This document shows positions 14,783 to 22,104 of a stretch of 24,216 nucleotides of DNA, in pieces. The DNA is from Clostridia bacterium (GTDB lineage: Bacteria > Bacillota > Clostridia > Christensenellales > Aristaeellaceae). Position 1 is the stretch's first letter; every line of letters begins with the position of its first letter. Location: NCBI GenBank assembly GCA_900769875.1, contig CAAGII010000142.1:1-24216 (forward strand). Reading direction: 5' to 3'. The notes below the pieces were generated by a model, which was not told the DNA's origin, ran no database searches, and saw only the letters and a list, made by a program, of their open reading frames with translations. Both the position numbers and the translations under genes were made by a program.

Positions 14783-17629
14783 ATGAACGATCGCATCCTC
14801 ATCCGGGGCGCCCGGATGCACAATTTGAAAAATGTTTCACTCGCCCTGCCGCGCAACAAGCTGGTGGTGCTGACCGGCCTGAGCGGCTCGGGCAAGAGCT
14901 CGCTCGCCTTTGACACCATCTATGCCGAGGGTCAGCGCCGCTATGTGGAAAGCCTGTCCAGCTACGCAAGGCAGTTTCTGGGGCAGATGGACAAGCCCGA
15001 TGTGGACGCCATCGAGGGTCTGAGCCCCGCCATTTCCATCGACCAGAAAACCACCAGCCGCAATCCCCGCTCCACCGTGGGCACGGTCACGGAGATTCAC
15101 GACTACCTGCGCCTTCTTTGGGCGCGCATCGGCGTGCCCCACTGCCCGAAGTGCGGGCGCGAAATCCGCCAGCAAACCGTGGATCAAATGGTGGACGCGG
15201 TGCTGCAGCAGCCCGAGGGCACGCGCATGCAGGTGCTCAGCCCCATCGTGCGCGCCAAGAAGGGCGAGCACCACCGCCTGCTGGAGGACGCGGGGAAGTC
15301 CGGCTTCGTGCGCGTGCGCATCGACGGGCAGGTGTACGAGCTGGGCGACACGCCCGCGCTGGACAAGCAGAAGAAGCACTCCATCGAGCTGGTGGTGGAT
15401 CGCCTCATCATCCGCCCCGGCAGGGATTTCATGAAGCGCCTGGCCGACTCCATCGAGACCGCCACCGCGCGCTCCGGCGGGCTGGTGCTGATCGACCTGT
15501 TCGACCGGGGCGAAATGCTCTTCTCCATGAACTACGCCTGCCCCGACTGCGGCGTGTCCATCGAGGCGCTGGAGCCGAGGATGTTCTCCTTCAACAGCCC
15601 CTTCGGCGCGTGCCCGGAATGCTCGGGTCTGGGCGTGCAGATGACCTTCAGCCCCGACATCATCCTGCCCGACCGCACCAAAACGCTGCGCGAGGGCGCG
15701 CTGAACGCCTCCGGCTACAGCACAAGCAGCACGGACGGCGGCATGGCGGGACAGTATCTCGCCGGCATCTGCGAGCACTACGGCTACACCATGGATACGC
15801 GCGTGTGCGACATGAGCGAGGAGGCGGTTCACGCCATCCTCTACGGCACGGGCGAAACGAAGGTGACCATCCACTACGAGGGCGCGCACGGCATGAGCAG
15901 CTTCGATGTGCCCTTTGAGGGCGTGATCCCGCAAATGGAGCGCCGCTACCGCGAAACCAGCTCCGAGGGCATGAAGCAGGTGTACGAGGAATACATGGTG
16001 CAGCGCCCCTGCCCGTGCTGCCACGGAAAGCGCCTGAAAAGCGAGGCGCTCGCCGTCACGGTCGGCGGGCAGAGCATCGCGGCGGTGAGCGACCTGAGCA
16101 TCGACCGGGCGCGCGCGTTCTTCCGCGAGCTGACACTGAGCGAAAAGGAAGCCGTCATCGCCGCGCAGATCCGCAAGGAGATCGACGCGCGCCTCGGCTT
16201 TCTGGTGGACGTGGGGCTTGGCTACCTCACCCTCAGCCGCGCGGCGGGGAGCCTGAGCGGCGGCGAGGCGCAGCGCATCCGCCTTGCGACGCAGATCGGC
16301 TCCGCGCTGATGGGCGTGCTCTATATCCTGGATGAGCCGAGCATCGGCCTGCATCAGCGCGACAACCAGAAGCTCATCCGCACGCTGGAGCGCATGCGCG
16401 ATCTGGGCAACACGGTCATCGTGGTGGAGCACGACGAGGACACCATGTACGCCGCCGACTGGATTGTGGACGTGGGCCCGGGCGCGGGCATCCATGGCGG
16501 CGAGATCGTCGCCGAGGGCACGGTGGAGGACATCAAGGCGAATCCCCGCAGCGTCACCGGGCAGTACCTGAGCGGCGCCAAACGCATTCCCGTGCCCGCA
16601 GCGCGGCGCGCGCCGAGCGGCTTTCTGCGCGTTGTCGGCGCGCGCGAGCACAACCTGCGCGGGGTGGATGTGGAGCTTCCGCTGGGCGTTCTGTGCTGCG
16701 TGACGGGCGTATCGGGCTCGGGCAAGAGCAGCCTGGTCAACGAGATCGTTTACAAGCAACTGGCGCGCCAGCTCAACCGCGCCAAGACCAGCCCCGGCCG
16801 CTTTGAACGCATCGAGGGCGTGGAGCAGCTGGACAAAATCATCATGATCGACCAGAGCCCCATCGGGCGCACGCCGCGCTCCAACCCCGCCACCTACACC
16901 GGGCTGTTCGACCAAATCCGCAAGCTGTTCGCCGCCTGCCCCGAGGCGAAGGCGCGCGGCTACCGGGAGAACCGCTTCTCCTTCAACGTCAAGGGCGGAC
17001 GCTGCGAGGCCTGTCAGGGCGATGGGCTCATCCGCGTGGAGATGCACTTCCTGCCCGACGTGTATGTGCCCTGCGACACCTGCCGCGGACGGCGCTACAA
17101 CCGCGAAACGCTGGAGGTGACCTACCGCGGCAAGAGCATCTACGACGTGCTGGAGATGACCATTGAGGACGCGATGGGCTTCTTTGAGAATCATCCCAGC
17201 ATCTTGCGCAAGCTGGAGACGCTCGACGACGTTGGCCTGGGCTACATGAAGCTGGGTCAGGCGGCGACCACGCTCTCGGGCGGCGAGGCGCAGCGCATCA
17301 AGCTGGCGACCGAGCTGAGCCGCCGCGCGACCGGCCGCACCATCTACGTGCTGGACGAGCCGACCACCGGCCTTCATATGGCGGACGTGGACAGGCTGGT
17401 GCATGTGCTGCAGCGCCTGACCGAGGCGGGCAACACGGTGCTGGTGATTGAGCACAACCTTGACGTCATCAAGGTGGCGGACTGGCTGATCGACCTTGGC
17501 CCGGAGGGCGGCGACGGCGGCGGCACCATTGTATGCACCGGCACGCCTGAGCAGGTGGCGGCCTGCGAGGGCAGCTACACCGGGCAGTTTCTCGCGCCGG
17601 TGCTGGAAAAGGGGCGTGAGGCGCGTTGA
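14783..17629 (+). CDS. uvrA: Excinuclease ABC subunit A (UvrA)
   Basis: A 948-aa damage-recognition ATPase of nucleotide excision repair; it loads UvrB on damaged DNA. It has two ABC modules: Walker A GLSGSGKS (K38) and GVSGSGKS (K648), ABC signatures SLSGGEAQRIRLA and TLSGGEAQRIKLA, and Walker B/D-loops ILDEPSIGLHQRD and VLDEPTTGLHMAD. Zinc-binding Cys pairs are at C253/C256 with C277/C280 and at C741/C744 with C764/C767; a further CPKC pair is at C121/C124. Length is normal for the family. The start ATG 14783 has AAGGAG six bases upstream. It is the first gene of a two-gene unit. Confidence 0.98.
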   Translation: MNDRILIRGARMHNLKNVSLALPRNKLVVLTGLSGSGKSSLAFDTIYAEGQRRYVESLSSYARQFLGQMDKPDVDAIEGLSPAISIDQKTTSRNPRSTVGTVTEIHDYLRLLWARIGVPHCPKCGREIRQQTVDQMVDAVLQQPEGTRMQVLSPIVRAKKGEHHRLLEDAGKSGFVRVRIDGQVYELGDTPALDKQKKHSIELVVDRLIIRPGRDFMKRLADSIETATARSGGLVLIDLFDRGEMLFSMNYACPDCGVSIEALEPRMFSFNSPFGACPECSGLGVQMTFSPDIILPDRTKTLREGALNASGYSTSSTDGGMAGQYLAGICEHYGYTMDTRVCDMSEEAVHAILYGTGETKVTIHYEGAHGMSSFDVPFEGVIPQMERRYRETSSEGMKQVYEEYMVQRPCPCCHGKRLKSEALAVTVGGQSIAAVSDLSIDRARAFFRELTLSEKEAVIAAQIRKEIDARLGFLVDVGLGYLTLSRAAGSLSGGEAQRIRLATQIGSALMGVLYILDEPSIGLHQRDNQKLIRTLERMRDLGNTVIVVEHDEDTMYAADWIVDVGPGAGIHGGEIVAEGTVEDIKANPRSVTGQYLSGAKRIPVPAARRAPSGFLRVVGAREHNLRGVDVELPLGVLCCVTGVSGSGKSSLVNEIVYKQLARQLNRAKTSPGRFERIEGVEQLDKIIMIDQSPIGRTPRSNPATYTGLFDQIRKLFAACPEAKARGYRENRFSFNVKGGRCEACQGDGLIRVEMHFLPDVYVPCDTCRGRRYNRETLEVTYRGKSIYDVLEMTIEDAMGFFENHPSILRKLETLDDVGLGYMKLGQAATTLSGGEAQRIKLATELSRRATGRTIYVLDEPTTGLHMADVDRLVHVLQRLTEAGNTVLVIEHNLDVIKVADWLIDLGPEGGDGGGTIVCTGTPEQVAACEGSYTGQFLAPVLEKGREAR

Positions 17630-18012
17630 TCGCCACACGCGAGGCGGTGCTGCGCTACGCCATGGACACATGGGGCGACGAGCCTGACCGCCCCTTCCCC
17701 GGCGACGGCGTGACGTGCGTGCTGCGCCATGAGGCAACGCGGCGCTGGTACGCCATCATCATGGAGGTTCCCTGCCGCTCGCTCAGCCTTCCGGGCGAGG
17801 GCACGCGCGTGCTGATGAACGTGAAGGCGGATCCCGCGCTGATCGGCTCGCTCATCGGGCAGCCGGGCTTTCTGCCCGCCTGGCACATGAGCCACGCGCA
17901 CTGGCTGGGCGTGCTGCTGGACGCCCAGCTGCCCATGGACAGCGTGATTCCCCTGCTGGACATGAGCTGGGCGCTGACGCGGGTCGGGCGCAAGACGGCG
18001 CGCAAGCCCTGA
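17626..18012 (+). CDS. MmcQ/YjbR family protein, TTG start
   Basis: A 128-aa protein of the YjbR/MmcQ group (DUF419, CyaY-like fold), a small putative DNA-binding or ligand-binding family without a settled role. Recognisable parts are REAVLRYAMDTWG at the start, the central RWYAIIMEV strand, NVKADPAL and the PGFLPAWHMSHAHWLGVLL block, followed by a helix with a SWALTR ending. The likely start is a TTG at 17626 whose last two bases form the uvrA stop (TTGA), so translation is probably coupled to uvrA; no ATG start would keep the conserved N-terminus. Co-expression with uvrA hints at a repair-related role, which is inference. Confidence 0.85.
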   Translation: MIATREAVLRYAMDTWGDEPDRPFPGDGVTCVLRHEATRRWYAIIMEVPCRSLSLPGEGTRVLMNVKADPALIGSLIGQPGFLPAWHMSHAHWLGVLLDAQLPMDSVIPLLDMSWALTRVGRKTARKP

Positions 18013-18043
18013 CAGGATCGACAATCGAATCCGGACATACCAC

Positions 18044-18087
18044 AAAAAAGGCCACGGCGCCCCGGATGCAGCGGGAGCCGTGGCCTT
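18044..18087 (-). terminator. Hairpin between convergent genes, distal terminator
   Basis: AAGGCCACGGC (18048-18058) and GCCGTGGCCTT (18077-18087) form an 11-bp stem. On the minus strand it is followed by TTTTTT (18049-18044). On the plus strand only TTAAG follows, but the hairpin may also end the uvrA-yjbR transcript. Confidence 0.75.
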
Positions 18088-18094
18088 AAGCATG

Positions 18095-18128
18095 AAAAGC
18101 CTCCCGCGGCGATTTGCCCGGGAGGCTT
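18095..18128 (-). terminator. Terminator after the secreted-protein gene
   Basis: AAGCCTCCCG (18097-18106) and CGGGAGGCTT (18119-18128) form a 10-bp stem with a 12-nt loop; on the minus strand TTTT follows. It sits just past the stop of the secreted-protein gene, in tandem with the hairpin at 18044-18087. Confidence 0.8.
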
Positions 18129-18134
18129 GCAGCG

Positions 18135-18734
18135 TCACTGCTGCACAAAGCAGATGGTGTCCAGATACTTGCTGTAGCGCTGATACCTGCCCAGACCATT
18201 GGCGATGAGGGAGACGACGTAGGTACCGTCGTTACCGGGGACATAGTAGCTTTCCTTCTGCATGACATGCATGAGGCCAAGCTCGCTGCGGGACACGGTG
18301 ATGTCCATCAGGAACTCAAGGTTCACCTTCAGCAGCGGATTTGTGCGGGACGCGCCCTCACACAGGCGCACCTGCGCGTTCGACACATCCCACGCCGGGT
18401 AGGGATAGCTGCCCGCGATCTCATTCAGGCGCTTGTCGGCATAGTCCCGCAGGCGCATGCCCAGCGTGCCCTCGGTGAGGGGCTCGTCCACCCAGCGGAC
18501 GGTGATGCAGTTGCGGAAGCCGAGCGCGCCGTCGTACTCGGGGTAGATCACCATGCAGGGATCGTCCTCCTTGCTGGCGTAGACCACCACATAGTCGCCC
18601 GCCTTCACATCCATGCGCAGCGAGCCAATCTCCATCGTGCAGTCCTCGCTGACCAGGCCGTGCATCGTCGCGGCATACGCGGCGCAGGGGATCATCAGCG
18701 CGAGGCACACAAGCAGCGTCACAAGCTTTTTCAT
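18135..18734 (-). CDS. Small secreted protein of unknown function
   Basis: A 199-aa precursor with a Sec signal peptide: MKK, a hydrophobic core (about 5-16) and an A-Y-A/A cleavage site after residue 21. The MIPC within the core is not a proper lipobox, so I expect a soluble exported protein and not a lipoprotein. The mature part (about 178 aa) has five Cys, an early acidic stretch, and a later strand-rich half (LKVNLEFLMDITV, ESYYVPGNDGTYVVSLI) that looks like an Ig/beta-sandwich. I do not recognise a family. The start ATG 18734 has AAAGGCAGGT upstream. It lies 55 bp after ribF on the same strand with no terminator between, so it is probably the last gene of the infB-ribF operon or has a weak own promoter. 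Confidence 0.85.
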   Translation of the reverse strand: MKKLVTLLVCLALMIPCAAYAATMHGLVSEDCTMEIGSLRMDVKAGDYVVVYASKEDDPCMVIYPEYDGALGFRNCITVRWVDEPLTEGTLGMRLRDYADKRLNEIAGSYPYPAWDVSNAQVRLCEGASRTNPLLKVNLEFLMDITVSRSELGLMHVMQKESYYVPGNDGTYVVSLIANGLGRYQRYSKYLDTICFVQQ

Positions 18735-18789
18735 GGGGATACCTGCCTTTCGTCCATTGTATTTACAGTTCCGGTTGGGGGGATGCGCG

Positions 18790-19716
18790 TCAGAGGGTCT
18801 GCACGGAGGCGAAATAGGCCTTTGCGTCCGCCACGTCGCGGGCAATCTGCGCGCGCAGCGCATCCACCGAATCAAAGGTCGTTTCCGCGCGGCGGAAGGA
18901 CATGAAGGTCAGCCTCACCCGCTCGCCGTAGAGCGGGAAATCGCCGCCGGACAGCACATGCGCCTCCACCGTCACCGCGCCCTCGGGCAATGTGGGATGG
19001 CGACCCACGTTCACCACCGCCGGGAAGCTATCGCCCTTCACGGTCAGGTAGCAGGTGTACACGCCGTAGGCAGGCATGGCCTTGCCCTCGCTCACCTGCA
19101 GATTGGCCGTGGGGAAGCCCAGCGTCCTGCCGATGTGCTTGCCGTTCACCACGCGTCCCGCCATGGTGTAGGCGTGCCCGAGCAGCCTTGTGGCCTGCGC
19201 AAGCTCGCCCGCGCGGAGCAGCGCGCGGATGCGCGTGGAGCTGACCGTTTTGCCCTCCAGCACCACCTCGCTCACCGTGACGGCCTCGTAGCCGTATTCG
19301 CCCTGCAGCGCGCGCAGGGTATCGGTGTTGCCGCGCCCGCGGTCGCCAAAGGTGAAGTTGAAGCCCGACACCACATAGCGCGGCTGATAGATGCGCGCCA
19401 TATCGCGCACAAAATCCTCCGGCGGCTGCGCTGCCAGCGCGTGGTTGAAGGTATGCACGCACAGATTGTCCACCCCGAAGGAGGCCATCAGCTGCGCGCG
19501 CTCGGTCTGGGTGGTGAGCCTGGGCGGGGTCATGGCGGGGCAGAGCACCTTGAGCGGATGCGGCTCAAACGTGCATACATTCAGCGGCAGACGGCACGCC
19601 GCGCTCAGCGCCCTGCCCTTCATCAGCAGCGCCTGATGGCCGCGATGCACGCCGTCAAACATGCCAAGCACCAGCACGCACGGGCCGGTTCGCACCGGGT
19701 TGAGCATCATTCGCAT
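18790..19716 (-). CDS. ribF: Bifunctional riboflavin kinase/FAD synthetase
   Basis: A 308-aa enzyme making FMN from riboflavin and then FAD. The N-terminal adenylyltransferase domain shows GMFDGVHRGHQ (18-28, with the HxGH nucleotide-binding motif) and SGFNFTFGDRGRGNT, plus VSSTRIR (ISSTRIR-type). The C-terminal kinase domain shows GKHIGRTLGFPTANL (PTAN metal/ATP site), GVYTCYL and NVGRHPTL. Length is normal. The start ATG 19716 has AAAGGAG seven bases upstream, inside the end of truB, which it overlaps by 10 bp. This truB-ribF order is usual in Firmicutes. Confidence 0.97.
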   Translation of the reverse strand: MRMMLNPVRTGPCVLVLGMFDGVHRGHQALLMKGRALSAACRLPLNVCTFEPHPLKVLCPAMTPPRLTTQTERAQLMASFGVDNLCVHTFNHALAAQPPEDFVRDMARIYQPRYVVSGFNFTFGDRGRGNTDTLRALQGEYGYEAVTVSEVVLEGKTVSSTRIRALLRAGELAQATRLLGHAYTMAGRVVNGKHIGRTLGFPTANLQVSEGKAMPAYGVYTCYLTVKGDSFPAVVNVGRHPTLPEGAVTVEAHVLSGGDFPLYGERVRLTFMSFRRAETTFDSVDALRAQIARDVADAKAYFASVQTL

Positions 19717-20630
19717 GGCGATTCTCCTTTCTGTGCTTCCTCGGGCGGTATGAGCGCGCGCCAGACGAGCGCGTCACCCTCGCGCGCTGCCATGCCCCAG
19801 AAGGAACCGTGCAGGTACACCCGCGCGGCCTGTCCCTCGCACAGCTCCGTCGCGCCGCGTAGCTTTTCGGCAGGGAGCTTCACGCCGTTGCGCACCAGCC
19901 TGTCCAGCCACACGGGCGCGTCCACACGAGGAATGTGGGCAAGCGGCGCGTCCATCGGCACAAGGCACTGCGCGAGCGTGCCTTGATCGGCATGCGCCTG
20001 CGCCTCCTCGAGGGTGAAGGCGTCCTCCAACGTAAAGGCTCCGCTGCGCGTGCGCAAAAGAAAGCGCATGTGCGCCGGGCACCCGCACAGCTCCCCCAGA
20101 TCGTTGCAGATGGAGCGGATGTAGGTGCCCTTGCCGCAGTCCACGGTCATCAACACGCCGTGGCGCGGCGTCTCGCCGTGCAGGTCGATGCGCTCCACAT
20201 GCACCCTGCGCAGCGGCACCTCCACCGTTTCACCGGCGCGGGCGCGCGCGTACATGGGCCTGCCGTCCTGCTTGATGGCGCTGTACATGCTCGGGCGCTG
20301 CCAGATATCGCCGGTCAGCCTGTCAGCCGCCTCGCGCACCCGCGCAAGGGAGGGATAGTCCCCGCCGCGCGCGGTCACGCGGCCTGTCGCGTCCTGCGTG
20401 TCGGTCGCGCTGCCAAAGGCGACCTCAGCCACATAGGTCTTTTGCTTGTCCACCAGATAGTCAAAAAGCCGCGCAGCTCTGCCGATCATGACGGGCAGCA
20501 CGCCGGCGGCCTCCGGATCAAGCGTACCGGCATGTCCCACGCGCTTTTCACCGCTGAGGCGGCGAACCACCGCCACCACAGCCGCGCTGGTCATGCCCGG
20601 CGGCTTGAGGATACACAGAAATCCGTTCAT
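19707..20630 (-). CDS. truB: tRNA pseudouridine(55) synthase
   Basis: A 307-aa enzyme that converts U55 of tRNA T-loops to pseudouridine. The opening GFLCILKPPGMTS and the catalytic GHAGTLDP motif (32-39, D38) are clear, as are KTYVAEVAFG, QRPSMYSAIKQDG, and CGKGTYIRSICNDLG. The C-terminus has a PUA-like segment. I start at ATG 20630, with GGAG eight bases upstream; a GTG three codons earlier lies only one base from that site. It is separated from nrnA by about 105 bp of GC-rich sequence in which I see no clear promoter, and overlaps ribF by 10 bp. Confidence 0.97.
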   Translation of the reverse strand: MNGFLCILKPPGMTSAAVVAVVRRLSGEKRVGHAGTLDPEAAGVLPVMIGRAARLFDYLVDKQKTYVAEVAFGSATDTQDATGRVTARGGDYPSLARVREAADRLTGDIWQRPSMYSAIKQDGRPMYARARAGETVEVPLRRVHVERIDLHGETPRHGVLMTVDCGKGTYIRSICNDLGELCGCPAHMRFLLRTRSGAFTLEDAFTLEEAQAHADQGTLAQCLVPMDAPLAHIPRVDAPVWLDRLVRNGVKLPAEKLRGATELCEGQAARVYLHGSFWGMAAREGDALVWRALIPPEEAQKGESPCE

Positions 20631-20735
20631 CGGACTCACTCCAAGCGCCGCCGCTCAGGCTCGCGCGCTCACGCAGCGCCGGATGCGCCAGCCCTCCCGC
20701 GCGGGGAGAGCGCGCACCGCGCCATTGCGCAGCCG

Positions 20736-21728
20736 TTACCTGACCGGGGCTTCATTCAGGGCGCGCAGCATGGCCTCCAGCACCTGCGCGGTGCAGCTGC
20801 CGAGCGTACCCTCCATGCTGCAGCCTGCCGCCAGCGCGTGACCGCCGCCGCCAAAGGCGGACGCGATGCCGTCCACGCTGCAGGGCGCAAGCGCGCGCAG
20901 GCTCATTTTGACGTGACCGGGCGCGTCCGTTTCCCGCGCAAGGAGCGCCAGCTTCACGCCCTGCACATCCAGTCCGTAGTTGACAATGGCGTCGGCATGC
21001 TCGGGCAGCGCGCCGCAGCGCTCAAAATCCTGCCTGGAAAGCATCATCACGGCGATTTCATCGTCATGGAAGAACTGCAGGCTGTTCAGCGCGGCGCGCA
21101 GCAGCAGGAGCTGCGGCTTGCTGCGCTCAAGGAAGAGGCGGCGGTTCATCCGCGCGAGCGGGAGCTGCAGCTCCATGAGTCGCGCCATGATATCAAACGC
21201 CTCGGCGTCGGTGTTGGGAAAGGAGAAATTGCCCGTATCGGTGGAGATGCCCACATACAGGCACATGCCCATATCGCGGTCAAGCGGCACGTTCAGCGCG
21301 CCGATGAGCGCATGCACCATCACGCTGGTGGCGCAGGCCTCGCCGTCCACCACGTTGACCCGGCAGTAGCCGGGATTGGTTGCGTGATGATCCACCTGCG
21401 CGGAATCCGCGCAGCGCCCCATCAGCACGGCGGCATCGCCCAGACGGCGCTCGTCGCTCACGTCCAGCGGGAGAAGCAGGTCGAACGTCTCGTCATCCCG
21501 CAGGTCGCGGGGCATGCGCACCCGCTCCGCGCCGGGCAGAAAGAGCAGCTGGTCGGGCACCTTGTCCTGACAGAACACCTCCGCCCGCTTGCCCATCCTA
21601 AGCAGCGCAAGGCGCAGCGCCAGCGCGCTGCCGATGGTATCGCCGTCGGGATTGACATGCGCCACAATCGCGATGCGCTCCGCCCGCCCAATGGCCTGCG
21701 GCAGCGCCTCAGGGATGATCCTCTTCAT
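20736..21728 (-). CDS. nrnA: DHH/DHHA1 phosphoesterase, NrnA-like oligoribonuclease/pAp phosphatase
   Basis: A 330-aa manganese-dependent phosphoesterase that degrades short RNA oligomers and dephosphorylates pAp. The DHH domain shows HVNPDGDTIGSALAL (H24, D28, D30), LLPLDVSD (D89), VDHHATN (D113, H114, H115) and VGISTDTGNFSF (D164). The C-terminal DHHA1 domain ends with the GGGGHALAAG substrate-binding loop. Length is normal. I start at ATG 21728: GGAGG lies about 12 bases upstream, somewhat far, and the longer frame is antisense-like sequence inside rbfA. It overlaps rbfA by 20 bp, which suggests coupled translation. Confidence 0.95.
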   Translation of the reverse strand: MKRIIPEALPQAIGRAERIAIVAHVNPDGDTIGSALALRLALLRMGKRAEVFCQDKVPDQLLFLPGAERVRMPRDLRDDETFDLLLPLDVSDERRLGDAAVLMGRCADSAQVDHHATNPGYCRVNVVDGEACATSVMVHALIGALNVPLDRDMGMCLYVGISTDTGNFSFPNTDAEAFDIMARLMELQLPLARMNRRLFLERSKPQLLLLRAALNSLQFFHDDEIAVMMLSRQDFERCGALPEHADAIVNYGLDVQGVKLALLARETDAPGHVKMSLRALAPCSVDGIASAFGGGGHALAAGCSMEGTLGSCTAQVLEAMLRALNEAPVR

Positions 21729-22086
21729 GGCTCGAAGTATCCTCCATGCTCTGTGCGTCGGAAAGCACCTTGGCAATATGCACGCCATAGGCGATGTTCC
21801 GGTCGCTGACAAAGGTCAGCTCCGGGCTGTAGCGAATCAGCATGCCCTTGCCGAGGGCGCGGCGGATGTAGCCCGACGCGCTCTTGAGCGCCGCCATCAG
21901 CGCGTCGCGGCGCTCGTCCTCCAGCACGCTCACATAGATCTTCGCATAGCGCAGATCGCGCGTCACCTCGGCGCGGGTCACGGAGAAGGTGCCCGCCACG
22001 CGGGGATCGTTCAGCTCCTCGCGGATGATCCGATCCACCTCGCGGCGCACCTCTTCTGAAATTCGGTCGATTCTCTGATAGCTCAT
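21709..22086 (-). CDS. rbfA: Ribosome-binding factor A
   Basis: A 125-aa small KH-fold protein needed for 30S subunit maturation and 16S rRNA 5'-end processing. It shows RIDRISEEVRREVDRIIREELNDPR at the start (rbfA pattern, given here in shortened form: R-I-S-E-E-V then LNDPR), SVTRAEVTRDLRYAKIYVSV, RRALGKGMLIRYSPELTF. The C-terminal tail is short and acidic/His-rich. The start ATG 22086 has AAGGAG four to five bases upstream. It lies 18 bp after infB. Confidence 0.96.
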   Translation of the reverse strand: MSYQRIDRISEEVRREVDRIIREELNDPRVAGTFSVTRAEVTRDLRYAKIYVSVLEDERRDALMAALKSASGYIRRALGKGMLIRYSPELTFVSDRNIAYGVHIAKVLSDAQSMEDTSSHEEDHP

Positions 22087-22104
22087 GATACTCCTTCGGT
22101 CACA

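Noticed and set aside
14837..17737. A 966-codon open frame opposite uvrA.
   Set aside because: uvrA has all its motifs and a proper start; the opposite frame is low-complexity and without similarity to known proteins.
20631..20735. Possible separate promoter or terminator between nrnA and truB.
   Set aside because: The stretch is GC-rich with small inverted repeats (around 20695-20712), but no T run or convincing -10/-35 pair is seen; read-through is the simpler reading.
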